Origin: Paenibacillus_E sp052115445
GTDB lineage: Bacteria; Bacillota; Bacilli; Paenibacillales; NBRC-103111
DNA: 64,000 bases
Direction of reading: 5' to 3'
NCBI RefSeq assembly: GCF_052115445.1
Contig: NZ_JBFRGR010000001.1
Span: forward strand, 1 to 64,000
Positions within the stretch are counted from its first letter, which is position 1, and each line of letters opens with the position of its first letter. The translations under genes and the position numbers were made by a program. The notes under the pieces were generated by a model. The model was not told where the DNA came from, searched no databases, and saw nothing but the letters and a program-made list of their open reading frames with translations. Below are positions 25,660 through 33,786 of this stretch, piece by piece.

Positions 25660-26139
25660 CTAATCTTCTTTCTTCCTGGTCTCATCCATATCTTCTAACA
25701 GCTTGCGAACAGCTTCCGGATCTACATTTCCTTGATCATGAAAAGCTCTAAGCTTCTGAAGGAGATCGGCCGCAATGGCCTCATCCTCGGATTGTTCTGC
25801 TTCATGTGAAGGATCAAACCAGATGTAGAAACCTTCTGGTCCATTTCTTAAGAAGGAAGCATTCCAATGCTCTGGATAGGCATACCCTTGCTCGCCAAAA
25901 ATCATGCCAAGCACATCATCATTCTCAATTGGCATTAAGTAATGAAAGGACTCCGGCTCACCTGTATTGGTGAAATCTCGGTGCATATAAGCGTAATGCA
26001 AGTAATGTTCACCAGTCTCTGAATCCTTCGATATTTCATACAGATCCAACTCCGTTTGCAACAATTCCTTTACGGAAATAATACGAGTCGCAATTGTTTC
26101 AGCTGATATTTTCTGTTGCTGTGTTAAAGATGCTTTCAT
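25660..26139 (-). CDS. Conserved-looking cytosolic protein of unknown function
   Basis: 159 residues, acidic, no membrane segment. YEISKDSETGEHYLHYAYMH, ESFHYLMPIENDDVLGMIFG and EGFYIWFDPSHEAEQSEDEA are the most structured stretches; the last 40 residues are charged and helical. I do not recognise the family. AGGAGGAGAG precedes the ATG and a very strong terminator follows. It lies downstream of a TRIC channel gene on the same strand (47-bp gap). Confidence 0.7.
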   Translation of the reverse strand: MKASLTQQQKISAETIATRIISVKELLQTELDLYEISKDSETGEHYLHYAYMHRDFTNTGEPESFHYLMPIENDDVLGMIFGEQGYAYPEHWNASFLRNGPEGFYIWFDPSHEAEQSEDEAIAADLLQKLRAFHDQGNVDPEAVRKLLEDMDETRKKED

Positions 26140-26186
26140 TTGACTCTCCTCCTATCTCCAAGCGATTACCCTGCAGGTGAATTGGA

Positions 26187-26822
26187 CTACGAATCCGATC
26201 TTCGTGTGGATTCCACTAAAGTATCACGCAAAGAGCGTTTCGGCAGCTTCCATTTGTAGTTAACTGAGAACATACGCAAAATGATGATAAGTGCAAAAAG
26301 AATGGCTAACTGCCATGTACCCTGTGACCAACCAAGCCCAACTAACGCTCCCGCTAGCATACCCCAGACCGCATAAATTTCATCTTTGAGCACCAATGGT
26401 TTCCTACCTGCTAGTACATCACGGACCATACCTCCGCCAATCCCAGTGAGTACCGCGGCAACGATAATGGCACTTAATGGATGGCCCATATTCGTCGCAT
26501 AGAGTGCCCCTTGGATGGCGAATGCCGCTAAGCCAATGGCATCGAAGAAGGCTTCCCAGGTTTTCCACATTCGAATATATTTCACTGGCATAAGGAAGAC
26601 AGCTGTCATCGCAAATAAAGCGATTTGAAAGTACATCCCTTGCTCCCACAGAAGTACAATCGGTTTTCCGATAAGCATATTGCGAATAATCCCACCGCCA
26701 AACGCGGTAACAAGCCCAAGTACATACACACCTAAGATGTCATATTCTTCTTCCATCGCAACGATCGCACCACTAACTGCGAAGGCGATCGTCCCGATGA
26801 TACTAAATAACTCCCAGTTCAC
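26187..26822 (-). CDS. Trimeric intracellular cation (TRIC) channel family protein (UPF0126)
   Basis: 211 residues, seven hydrophobic segments in two UPF0126 repeats. Each repeat carries the GGGxxR motif: GLVTAFGGGIIRNMLIGKPI and VLTGIGGGMVRDVLAGRKP, lining the pore of bacterial TRIC channels. Starts SIIGTIAFAVSGAIVAMEEEYDILGVYVLG, very typical. GTG start with AGGAGC upstream; it follows the oxidoreductase gene by 17 bp. Ion selectivity is not predicted. Confidence 0.92.
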   Translation of the reverse strand: MNWELFSIIGTIAFAVSGAIVAMEEEYDILGVYVLGLVTAFGGGIIRNMLIGKPIVLLWEQGMYFQIALFAMTAVFLMPVKYIRMWKTWEAFFDAIGLAAFAIQGALYATNMGHPLSAIIVAAVLTGIGGGMVRDVLAGRKPLVLKDEIYAVWGMLAGALVGLGWSQGTWQLAILFALIIILRMFSVNYKWKLPKRSLRDTLVESTRRSDS

Positions 26823-26839
26823 TTGCTTGCAGCTCCTGT

Positions 26840-27916
26840 CTACTCGATGTCCCAGTTCAATTTCACTTCATTGCCCGTTTGCGATGAACGGTAAATCGCA
26901 TCTAGGATCAAATTATTCGTGTAGCCTGACATGACAGAAGTTAACGGCTCAGAACCACTCGCGATACTAGACAAGAAATGCTGCACCATGCGTGCACGTG
27001 GATCATCATTCGCTGCAGGAGCCGAAAGTTCCGTTTCCACGATCCGATCGAATTTTTCAGCAAAAAGCTTTCCTTTCGCACCTTTCAAATAGGCACCGCC
27101 TTCAGAACCAAGCAGCTGCACAACAGGCAAGTTATCCGTTTCGAGCAAGCCTGCCCAGCTGACATCCAAGGAGAGTGTTGCCCCATTTTCAAATTTAATC
27201 AAGGCTGTCGCTAAATCCTCAACATCAAATTTCCCTTCCCAGTTCGGAGCTCCCCATGTGCCAATCCCTTGTTTGCGTGGTCCGAACTCGGCATAGGTTG
27301 ATCCATACACCGAAACTGGCTTTGGATTCCCCATCAAATACATGGTTAGATCTAACATATGTACGCCAAGATCGATTAAGGGACCTCCGCCTGATTTATC
27401 CATTTGGGTGAACCAAGTTCCCCAGCCTGGAATGCCCTTACGTCTCAGATAGCTCGCTTTCGCATGATAAATGTGACCAAGCGCACCTTTCTCCACTTGC
27501 TCCTTCACTGCTATGGACGCTGCTTCCCAACGCATTTGGTGCGGAATCATGAGAATCTTGCCCGATTTGCGCTCTGCTTCAACAATTTGACGAGCAGATG
27601 CTAAATCGATCGCCATCGGCTTTTCCAGCATGACATGCTTGCCAGCCTCTAACGCCTTTACCGCAATTGGTGCATGCCACTCATTCGAAACCGCAATGAC
27701 AACGGCATCAATGGTAGGATCCTCTAACAATTTATCTGAATTTGCATATACCTGTTCAATGTTATGATCTTTCGCTCTCATTTCAGCAAGCGGCAAATAG
27801 ACATCTGTCACACCTGCAAGCTGCGCCCATGGTATCGTTTTGAACGTTTCCATGTGTACATTTCCGATATTTCCGGCGCCAATAATCCCAATGCGAGTTG
27901 GTTTTGTTACTGTCAT
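26840..27916 (-). CDS. Gfo/Idh/MocA family NAD(P)-dependent oxidoreductase
   Basis: 358 residues. N-terminal Rossmann motif IGIIGAGNIGNVHMETF, the EKP motif in GKHVMLEKPMAIDLA, and the C-terminal dehydrogenase domain with GGGPLIDLGVHMLDLTMYLMG (conserved DxGxHxxD) are clear. Acts on a sugar or sugar-derived polyol; the specific substrate cannot be told. I chose the ATG of MTVTKPTRIG, preceded by GGAG; a longer reading begins at TTG and contains the ambiguous base. It heads a two-gene unit with the TRIC gene. Confidence 0.9.
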   Translation of the reverse strand: MTVTKPTRIGIIGAGNIGNVHMETFKTIPWAQLAGVTDVYLPLAEMRAKDHNIEQVYANSDKLLEDPTIDAVVIAVSNEWHAPIAVKALEAGKHVMLEKPMAIDLASARQIVEAERKSGKILMIPHQMRWEAASIAVKEQVEKGALGHIYHAKASYLRRKGIPGWGTWFTQMDKSGGGPLIDLGVHMLDLTMYLMGNPKPVSVYGSTYAEFGPRKQGIGTWGAPNWEGKFDVEDLATALIKFENGATLSLDVSWAGLLETDNLPVVQLLGSEGGAYLKGAKGKLFAEKFDRIVETELSAPAANDDPRARMVQHFLSSIASGSEPLTSVMSGYTNNLILDAIYRSSQTGNEVKLNWDIE

Positions 27917-28172
27917 TTCTGTGACNCTCCAGAACCTGTTAGAATACAATCTTATCTATTATAAATGGGGATAACCCTCCCCGCAACCACGAATCTGGCC
28001 CTCTAAAATTTATCTTAGCGGAACTAGCCCTGTAGCGCTATTATTCACATATAATAAATTGCTAAAACTTTTTTAATAGTTGCACGCAAACATATTTAAC
28101 ATTTGAAATGTATCCTAAATAGTGTAAGGCAGCAACAAAGCAGCATTTACAGTGTAAAGGAGGGCTTTAAAC

Positions 28173-28394
28173 ATGCAAGCAAACACAATCCGTTTCAAGA
28201 ATAAATCGATCCCTGTGATGAATTTTACTCATAAACGTTCCCAGATGGAGTTACTCTCAACTAAATTGAAGGAATACGAACTCCATTTTGAATTTCGCAG
28301 AAAATTAAAAATGATCTCGATGATCGAGATCATTGGTGATGTCGCTATTTTCAAATACAATGATGGTACCAAGTTGTACTTAGAAGTTTCCTAA
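28173..28394 (+). CDS. Small protein of unknown function, 73 aa
   Basis: AAAGGAGGG eight bases before the ATG makes it a convincing gene. It is basic, with HKRSQMELLSTKLKEYELHFEFRRKLK as a probable helix and MIEIIGDVAIFKYNDGTKLYLEV as probable strands. No signal peptide, no known family. Its stop codon overlaps the convergent kapB stop by two bases (CTAA). An 11-bp-arm palindrome lies inside it (28311-28333). Confidence 0.7.
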   Translation: MQANTIRFKNKSIPVMNFTHKRSQMELLSTKLKEYELHFEFRRKLKMISMIEIIGDVAIFKYNDGTKLYLEVS

Positions 28395-28777
28395 TTGGAT
28401 GGTGGAAAATATTCTTTACTCAGCTGATCAAGCTCCTGCAGAGAGCGTCGGGCCCATGCTTCCATGTCCGACAGCTTATCGATCTGAGCCAATAACGCTC
28501 TCTTCAGCGACACTTGGTAATCCGGCACCTCGCCCGCATAAGGACGAATTGTTGCAATCGGCATTAACGCAATCTCTTGATGGGATAATGCCCTTCTTTG
28601 ATGAAAAAAAGCTACGCTTGGATCCATCGGATTATGTAAATCTCCCTGTGTTGGGTGATCCTTCACGGCAAGAATACGGACAGCCGCCTTCATGCTAGAG
28701 GACATCTCTACAACCTCACCATAATAAACCCCTGTTTTATACTCAGCGATAACGCGGTCTCCGATTTGAAAGCTCAT
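28391..28777 (-). CDS. kapB: Kinase-associated lipoprotein B-like protein KapB
   Basis: 128 residues, matching my recollection of B. subtilis KapB. QIGDRVIAEYKTGVYYGEV, VRILAVKDHPTQGDLHNP, VAFFHQRRALSHQEIALMP and IRPYAGEVPDYQVSLKRAL are the family blocks. In B. subtilis KapB supports KinB-dependent phosphorelay signalling at sporulation. No lipobox is visible here in spite of the name. The ATG of MSFQIGDRV is chosen because AGGAG lies 10 nt before it; the upstream GTG overlaps that site. It follows a thioredoxin gene and may be co-transcribed. Confidence 0.88.
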   Translation of the reverse strand: MSFQIGDRVIAEYKTGVYYGEVVEMSSSMKAAVRILAVKDHPTQGDLHNPMDPSVAFFHQRRALSHQEIALMPIATIRPYAGEVPDYQVSLKRALLAQIDKLSDMEAWARRSLQELDQLSKEYFPPSN

Positions 28778-28791
28778 CGTATACTTCACTC

Positions 28792-29115
28792 CTATTCTNG
28801 TTCTCCTAATGGCATTAGTCTGCGGTATAGCTCATCCACGGATTGCATCCGATATATATATTGTTTCTCTTTCCCTGGTTCGATAACGACAACACAGGGG
28901 ACACTTGCAATTCGCCATTCTTGACTGATCTGAGGCAAAAAATTAATGTTACATTTCACTAAGGGCATGTTCGGCTTCATCGTCAGTATAATGTCCAGCA
29001 TGCGTTCTGTTACTTTGCAGGTACCGCATAGCGGCGTGTACATAAATACTGCAAAGGACTTGTCCTTATCTTGATTTACTTTGAATTGCAATTCTTGTTG
29101 AGACAATTCCTGCAT
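28792..29115 (-). CDS. Thioredoxin-like protein with CxxC motif
   Basis: 107 residues. The redox motif is in FMYTPLCGTCKVTERMLDI, with the cis-proline loop in WRIASVPCVVVIEPG: a cysteine follows the proline. The fold is thioredoxin-like, short. CGTC is unlike the CGPC of canonical thioredoxin, so a different redox role is likely. It begins 2 bp after the preceding gene with AGAGGGG upstream. An ambiguous base falls in the second-last codon. Confidence 0.85.
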   Translation of the reverse strand: MQELSQQELQFKVNQDKDKSFAVFMYTPLCGTCKVTERMLDIILTMKPNMPLVKCNINFLPQISQEWRIASVPCVVVIEPGKEKQYIYRMQSVDELYRRLMPLGEXE

Positions 29116-29117
29116 CG

Positions 29118-29636
29118 CTATGCCCCTCTTTCATCCAGCCAGACTAGGCTTTCAAACGCATAGGCGATCAAATCAGAAAAGTCATCGAGGTGGCTCTCAT
29201 CAATTTTTCGGCCAAAGGATAACGTAATGAGATTGAGGTACTCCTCTGGTTGTTCTCCAAACAAATACGAAATTTGCTGGGTAATACGAGGTCGTTGTTC
29301 CCAAATGGCGTTCAATTGCGCTTCTATCAATGGGCAATCTAATTCAGGATCGAACACAAAGGTGTGAAGCTTAATTAACAGCGTGCAACCCGGCTTAGCC
29401 GTAGGATTTTCTAGAATCTCAGCTGCCAAATCACTCAAATGCACATGTAAGTGAATTTCCGCTTTATTCGGTAATCCTACTTGTCTAGCAAACTCAATAG
29501 CAAATGTGCGAGACATCGAGGACAAGTCAATTCTATCTTCTCTTCGTGTTATGATGATTTTACCCTCCAAATCCAAATCATAGACGGCCCCTTCGAGTAC
29601 AACTTTGATATTGTCATAGATCGTCGGATCAAACAT
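29118..29636 (-). CDS. Unrecognised protein, first gene of the thioredoxin-kapB unit
   Basis: 172 residues, acidic, no signal or membrane segment. MFDPTIYDNIKVVLEGAVYDLDLEGKIIITRREDRIDLSSMSR and HLHVHLSDLAAEIL suggest a mixed alpha/beta domain. ATG chosen because GAAGGTG lies 7 nt upstream; a GTG two codons earlier is closer than ideal. It heads a likely three-gene unit with the CxxC protein and kapB. I do not recognise the family. Confidence 0.7.
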   Translation of the reverse strand: MFDPTIYDNIKVVLEGAVYDLDLEGKIIITRREDRIDLSSMSRTFAIEFARQVGLPNKAEIHLHVHLSDLAAEILENPTAKPGCTLLIKLHTFVFDPELDCPLIEAQLNAIWEQRPRITQQISYLFGEQPEEYLNLITLSFGRKIDESHLDDFSDLIAYAFESLVWLDERGA

Positions 29637-29709
29637 CCCCACACACCTTCTTTCATCTTTTCTTTGATTCGATTATACTATGGATATACCACGTAAAGAA
29701 GGTGTTCTT

Positions 29710-29931
29710 ATGTCAGACAAGCCTCAAGATCAGCAAGCCGACCAGGTCGAGCCACAAGGTGTCAAAAAAGTCAGTTTAGCCGACGCGATCAAAGCCAAAC
29801 TAGCACAGAAACAAGCGGATCAAGCCGCAGCGCGCGCTAACCCGAAAGCAGCAGGAAATGCGAATCAAACTGCGAAAAGCCAAATGACCAAAAAAGTAAA
29901 TAACCAACGCCGTCGCACCGGCGGCAGCTAG
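29710..29931 (+). CDS. Small basic low-complexity protein
   Basis: 73 residues, rich in Q, A, K, D and R, ending KKVNNQRRRTGGS. VSLADAIKAKLAQKQADQAAARA is a likely amphipathic helix. A GAAGGTG site lies before the ATG. Lacks cysteine, tryptophan and membrane segments, so probably disordered or nucleic-acid-interacting (inference). It ends just before a strong terminator. Confidence 0.65.
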   Translation: MSDKPQDQQADQVEPQGVKKVSLADAIKAKLAQKQADQAAARANPKAAGNANQTAKSQMTKKVNNQRRRTGGS

Positions 29932-29949
29932 ACAACACTTTGTGTAGCT

Positions 29950-29985
29950 AAAAGCGCCCTGAAAGTAACACTTCAGGGCGCTTTT
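29950..29985. terminator. Bidirectional terminator between the small basic gene and the ABC-F gene
   Basis: 14-bp perfect stem AAAAGCGCCCTGAA / TTCAGGGCGCTTTT around an 8-nt loop, followed on the plus strand by T and on the minus strand by TAGCTA. It separates convergent genes. Confidence 0.9.
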
Positions 29986-29995
29986 TAGTTTATTC

Positions 29996-31609
29996 TTACG
30001 CGTAATGAATTTCGCGCTGTTTTTTCACATCTTCGCTTTCCAAATACTCATCATACGTAAACATTTTATCGATGAGACCTTTTGGCGTAAGCTCCATAAC
30101 GCGATTAGCAATCGTTTGGATGAACTGATGGTCATGGGATACGAATAGGATCGTACAGTCCGTATCAACAAGCCCATTGTTCAGCGCCGTAATAGACTCC
30201 AAATCCAAATGGTTGGTCGGCTCATCAAGGATCAATACGTTGGCTCCGCTTAGCATCATTTTGGAGAACATACAACGCACTTTCTCTCCTCCGGAAAGCA
30301 CATTCGCTTTCTTCAATGCTTCTTCACCAGAGAACAACATGCGCCCTAGGAATCCGCGAAGGAATGACTCATCTTGATCCTTGGAGTACTGACGAAGCCA
30401 GTCTACCAATGTCAGATCAGAGTTGAAATAATCTTGGCTGTCTTTCGGGAAGTAAGCTTGAGAAGTCGTGATCCCCCATGAGAAAGTACCGCTGTCTGCT
30501 TCCATTTCGCCCATCAAAATTTTGAACAGCGTCGTTTTCGCAATGCCATCAATGCCAACAAAAGCAACTTTATCGCCTTTATTAATCGTAAAGGTTACGT
30601 TATTTAATACTTGAACACCATCAATTGTTTTGGAAATTCCCTNAACAGCGAGCAACTGCTTGCCTGCTTCACGCTCACCTTTGAAGTGAATGAACGGATA
30701 TTTACGGCTGGAAGGACGAATATCCTCAAGTGTAAGTTTCTCCAACTGCTTTTTACGGGAAGTCGCTTGCTTCGATTTGGAGGCATTCGCACTAAAGCGC
30801 GCGATAAAGGCTTCCAATTCTTTACGTTTTTCTTCGGTTTTCTTATTCGCATCACGTGTTAAACGAAGTGCCAATTGGCTGGACTCATACCACCAGTCAT
30901 AGTTACCAACGTACATTTGGATTTTACCAAAGTCGATATCTGCGATATGGGTACACACTTGGTTCAGGAAGTGACGGTCATGTGATACGACGATTACAGT
31001 GCCTTCGAAACGGGACAAGAAGTGCTCCAGCCAACGAATGGACTCTAAGTTTAAATGGTTGGTAGGCTCATCGAGTAAAAGAATGTTCGGGTTACCGAAT
31101 AGCGCTTGTGCCAAGAGCACGCGAACTTTTTCGTTACCATCAAGATCCTTCATTTTCGTGTCATGCATGGACGTTGGAATACCTAGACCAATCAAAAGCT
31201 CTGCTGCATCGGACTCTGCTTGCCAGCCGTCAAGATCTTGGAATTCGCCTTCAAGCTCAGCAGCTCTCATGCCATCTTCTTCGGAGAAATCAGCTTTCGC
31301 ATACAAAGCGTCCTTCTCTTCCATGATTTTGAACAAACGGGAATGCCCCATAACAACAGTTTTTAAAACTTCGATTTCATCAAACTCGTAATGGTTCTGT
31401 TTCAGAACAGCCATACGCTCGCCTGGTGTGATGTTAACTTCACCTGTGTTAGGCTCGATCTCACCGGAAAGAATTTTGAGGAAAGTCGATTTACCTGCAC
31501 CATTTGCTCCGATCAAGCCGTAGCAATTTCCTGGTGTGAATTTAATATTGGCGTCTTCGAACAGGGCTCTCTTGCCGTAACGAAGCGTCACGTTATTTAC
31601 ACTAATCAT
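29996..31609 (-). CDS. ykpA: ABC-F ATPase, YkpA/YbiT type
   Basis: 537 residues, two ATPase domains and no membrane part. Domain 1 has Walker A GLIGANGAGKSTF and Walker B ILLLDEPTNHL; its signature reads LDGNEKVRV in place of LSGGQ. Domain 2 has GIDGIAKTTLF in place of the usual GxGK(T/S), signature LSGGEKVRC and Walker B VLILDEPTNHL. The inter-domain linker is charged (KKTEEKRKELEAF). ABC-F factors of this type bind the ribosomal E site and act in translation. The odd motifs are shared with YkpA relatives as I recall, not necessarily damage. AAAGGTAGG is about 14 nt before the ATG. An ambiguous base is at 30643. Confidence 0.9.
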   Translation of the reverse strand: MISVNNVTLRYGKRALFEDANIKFTPGNCYGLIGANGAGKSTFLKILSGEIEPNTGEVNITPGERMAVLKQNHYEFDEIEVLKTVVMGHSRLFKIMEEKDALYAKADFSEEDGMRAAELEGEFQDLDGWQAESDAAELLIGLGIPTSMHDTKMKDLDGNEKVRVLLAQALFGNPNILLLDEPTNHLNLESIRWLEHFLSRFEGTVIVVSHDRHFLNQVCTHIADIDFGKIQMYVGNYDWWYESSQLALRLTRDANKKTEEKRKELEAFIARFSANASKSKQATSRKKQLEKLTLEDIRPSSRKYPFIHFKGEREAGKQLLAVXGISKTIDGVQVLNNVTFTINKGDKVAFVGIDGIAKTTLFKILMGEMEADSGTFSWGITTSQAYFPKDSQDYFNSDLTLVDWLRQYSKDQDESFLRGFLGRMLFSGEEALKKANVLSGGEKVRCMFSKMMLSGANVLILDEPTNHLDLESITALNNGLVDTDCTILFVSHDHQFIQTIANRVMELTPKGLIDKMFTYDEYLESEDVKKQREIHYA

Positions 31610-31652
31610 GGAGTATATATACCTACCTTTATGTTATTTTCTTTTAATAAAT

Positions 31653-31819
31653 GTTCAAAAAGTCGGGTTTTCAGCACCGAGAAGGTTGCGAGAACCTGAA
31701 GAAGGAGGAGCGGAATGTAGGCAAACCTACATGAGCACCAGACTTCAAAGGTGAACGCAAGATTCGATGTCGATTAGACTTCTTGGCTTACTTCGTGATC
31801 AAAACACGGCTTTTTGAAC
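31653..31819. repeat. 167-nt TIR-bounded structured intergenic element
   Basis: Ends are a perfect 10-bp inverted repeat, GTTCAAAAAG (31653-31662) and CTTTTTGAAC (31810-31819). Inside are AGGTT-N5-AACCT (31683-31697), ATGTAGG-CAAA-CCTACAT (31715-31732), CGTG-N7-CACG (31794-31808) and AAGTC/GACTT closing the first two. No coding frame of note. It resembles repeat units I have the impression of meeting in Paenibacillus intergenic DNA, but I cannot verify this. It could be a structured RNA or a non-autonomous mobile element. It lies between ykpA and yfmR. Confidence 0.6.
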
Positions 31820-31830
31820 TACCTCTACTA

Positions 31831-33786
31831 TCATAACTTATTTCGTTCTATTTCTTCTACTATCTCTGATAAATAAGTCCATCTTTCCATAGCAGCTTCA
31901 AGTTCCGCAGTGGTTTGCAGCTCTTGTTCATATAGATCACGAGCGAGATCGAAGTTACTTCCAGAGCTTTCGATCTGCTTTTTCAAGCTGTCGACTTTGT
32001 CCTCCAGGGTAGCAATGAGATCTTCGATTTCGTTCCATGCCTTCTGGTCTTTAAATGATAGTTTCTTCGGACGATTCGTTGACGGAGCTGTGCCTGCACT
32101 TGAAGGCGTAGCAGCAGGACTGCCGCTAGTCGTCTTCGAGTTCGCTTGGCGCACGATTTCTTTACGAGCTTGCTCCGCCTCTTCTTGTTCCCGTTTATCT
32201 TCCAAATAGTCGGAATACGTTCCGATGAACGGCTCGATCCCACCATTTCCATCGAAGGCAAATAGATGTGTCACGGTTCGATCCAAAAAGTAGCGATCAT
32301 GAGAAACCGTAATAACAGCCCCTGAGAATTGATCCAGATAATCTTCCAGTATCGTCAAAGTTTGGATGTCCAAGTCATTGGTCGGCTCATCGAGGAGCAG
32401 AACATTCGGTTCACCCATAAGCGTACGCAATAAATAAAGTCTACGACGTTCTCCGCCTGAGAGCTTGCCAATTGGCGACCATTGCAAATTAGGAGAGAAT
32501 AAAAAGCGCTCAAGCATCTGTGCGGCCGAAATGGTTTCACCATCCGACGTGCGAATCTGCTCTGCAGCTTCCTTAATATATTCAATCACACGCATCTTCT
32601 CGTCCATCTCGACGTTCTCTTGTGTGTAATAGGCTAACTTGACGGTTGTGCCGGTCTCGATCGTACCACTGTCGGGCTGGATGCGCCCGGCGAGCATGTT
32701 CAGCAGCGTCGACTTGCCGCTGCCGTTCGGACCAATGATGCCGAGACGATCCTTCGGCATCACGATGTAGCTGAAGCCGTTGAGCAGCTGCTTCCCGCTG
32801 TTGAAAGACTTGGTGATGGCGTCCAGCTCCATCACCTTTTTGCCAAGGCGGCTGCCGGCCAGCGCCATGTCGAGCTTGTCAGCGGGACCGTCTACTTTGC
32901 GGTCCCGAAGATCCTCGGCGCGGTTAATACGCGCCTTCTGTTTCGTCGTGCGCGCCTTCGCGCCGCGACGGAGCCATGCCAGCTCGCGGCGCAGGAGGTT
33001 CTGCCGCTTATCTTCACTAGCGGCTTCGGAATCCATCCGCTCCGCCTTTTTCTCGAGGAACCACTCGTAGTTCCCCTCATAGCTGTAGATCTTGCCCCGG
33101 TCCAGCTCCAGGATGCGGGTGGTGACCCGCTCTAGGAAGTACCGGTCATGGGTAACGAGCAGCAAAGCGCCGCGCCATTTGCTGAGAAACTCCTCGAGCC
33201 AGATGGCCGTCTCGTTATCAATATGGTTCGTCGGCTCATCCAGGATGAGCAGATCGGCGGGTTGAATGAGCACGCGCGCCATGGCGACGCGTTTGCGCTG
33301 ACCGCCGGACAGCTGGCCGACGGGCTTGTCGAACTCGCTGATGCCGAGCTTCATCAGCACGGTTTTGGCCAAGGTGCTGGCTTCCCAGGCACCTTGCTCA
33401 TCCATGCGCGCCTGGGCAGAGAACAGGCGCGCTTGTTTCTTCTCGTTGGAGGAATCCAGCTCCAACTCTGCAAGGGCCAGCTCATAGTCGCGCAGCGTCT
33501 TCATGAGCGGTGAATCTCCGTGGAATACTTGCTCAAGCACCGTGGAGTTCGGATCGAACTCTGGGTTTTGCGGCAAGTATTCCACGCGGAAATGGTTCGC
33601 GTGCACAAGCTTGCCGCGATCCGGGGATTCCAGACCCGCCAGCATCTTCAGCAGCGTGGACTTGCCTGTGCCGTTCACGCCGATGAGGCCAATGCGCTGC
33701 TTCTCGTTCAGTGTGAACGAGATATCATCGAAGAGCACTTTGTCTCCGTAGGTTTTGGTAATATCGACTGCGCTTAGAATATTCAT
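31831..33786 (-). CDS. yfmR: ABC-F ATPase, YfmR/Uup type
   Basis: 651 residues. Domain 1: Walker A GVNGTGKSTL, signature LSGGQRKRVA, Walker B LLILDEPTNHID. Domain 2: GPNGSGKSTL, LSGGERRRLY, VLLLDEPTNDLD. A Ser/Thr-rich linker (about 555-580) leads to a C-terminal coiled coil (LEDKVDSLKKQIE and the end), the Uup/YfmR tail. YfmR-type proteins rescue ribosomes stalled at prolines in concert with EF-P. The linker RRELAWLRRGAKARTTKQKARI between the domains is diagnostic. Its start overlaps the end of the M42 peptidase gene by 4 bp (coupled). A stretch with high GC lies in the middle. Confidence 0.93.
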   Translation of the reverse strand: MNILSAVDITKTYGDKVLFDDISFTLNEKQRIGLIGVNGTGKSTLLKMLAGLESPDRGKLVHANHFRVEYLPQNPEFDPNSTVLEQVFHGDSPLMKTLRDYELALAELELDSSNEKKQARLFSAQARMDEQGAWEASTLAKTVLMKLGISEFDKPVGQLSGGQRKRVAMARVLIQPADLLILDEPTNHIDNETAIWLEEFLSKWRGALLLVTHDRYFLERVTTRILELDRGKIYSYEGNYEWFLEKKAERMDSEAASEDKRQNLLRRELAWLRRGAKARTTKQKARINRAEDLRDRKVDGPADKLDMALAGSRLGKKVMELDAITKSFNSGKQLLNGFSYIVMPKDRLGIIGPNGSGKSTLLNMLAGRIQPDSGTIETGTTVKLAYYTQENVEMDEKMRVIEYIKEAAEQIRTSDGETISAAQMLERFLFSPNLQWSPIGKLSGGERRRLYLLRTLMGEPNVLLLDEPTNDLDIQTLTILEDYLDQFSGAVITVSHDRYFLDRTVTHLFAFDGNGGIEPFIGTYSDYLEDKREQEEAEQARKEIVRQANSKTTSGSPAATPSSAGTAPSTNRPKKLSFKDQKAWNEIEDLIATLEDKVDSLKKQIESSGSNFDLARDLYEQELQTTAELEAAMERWTYLSEIVEEIERNKL

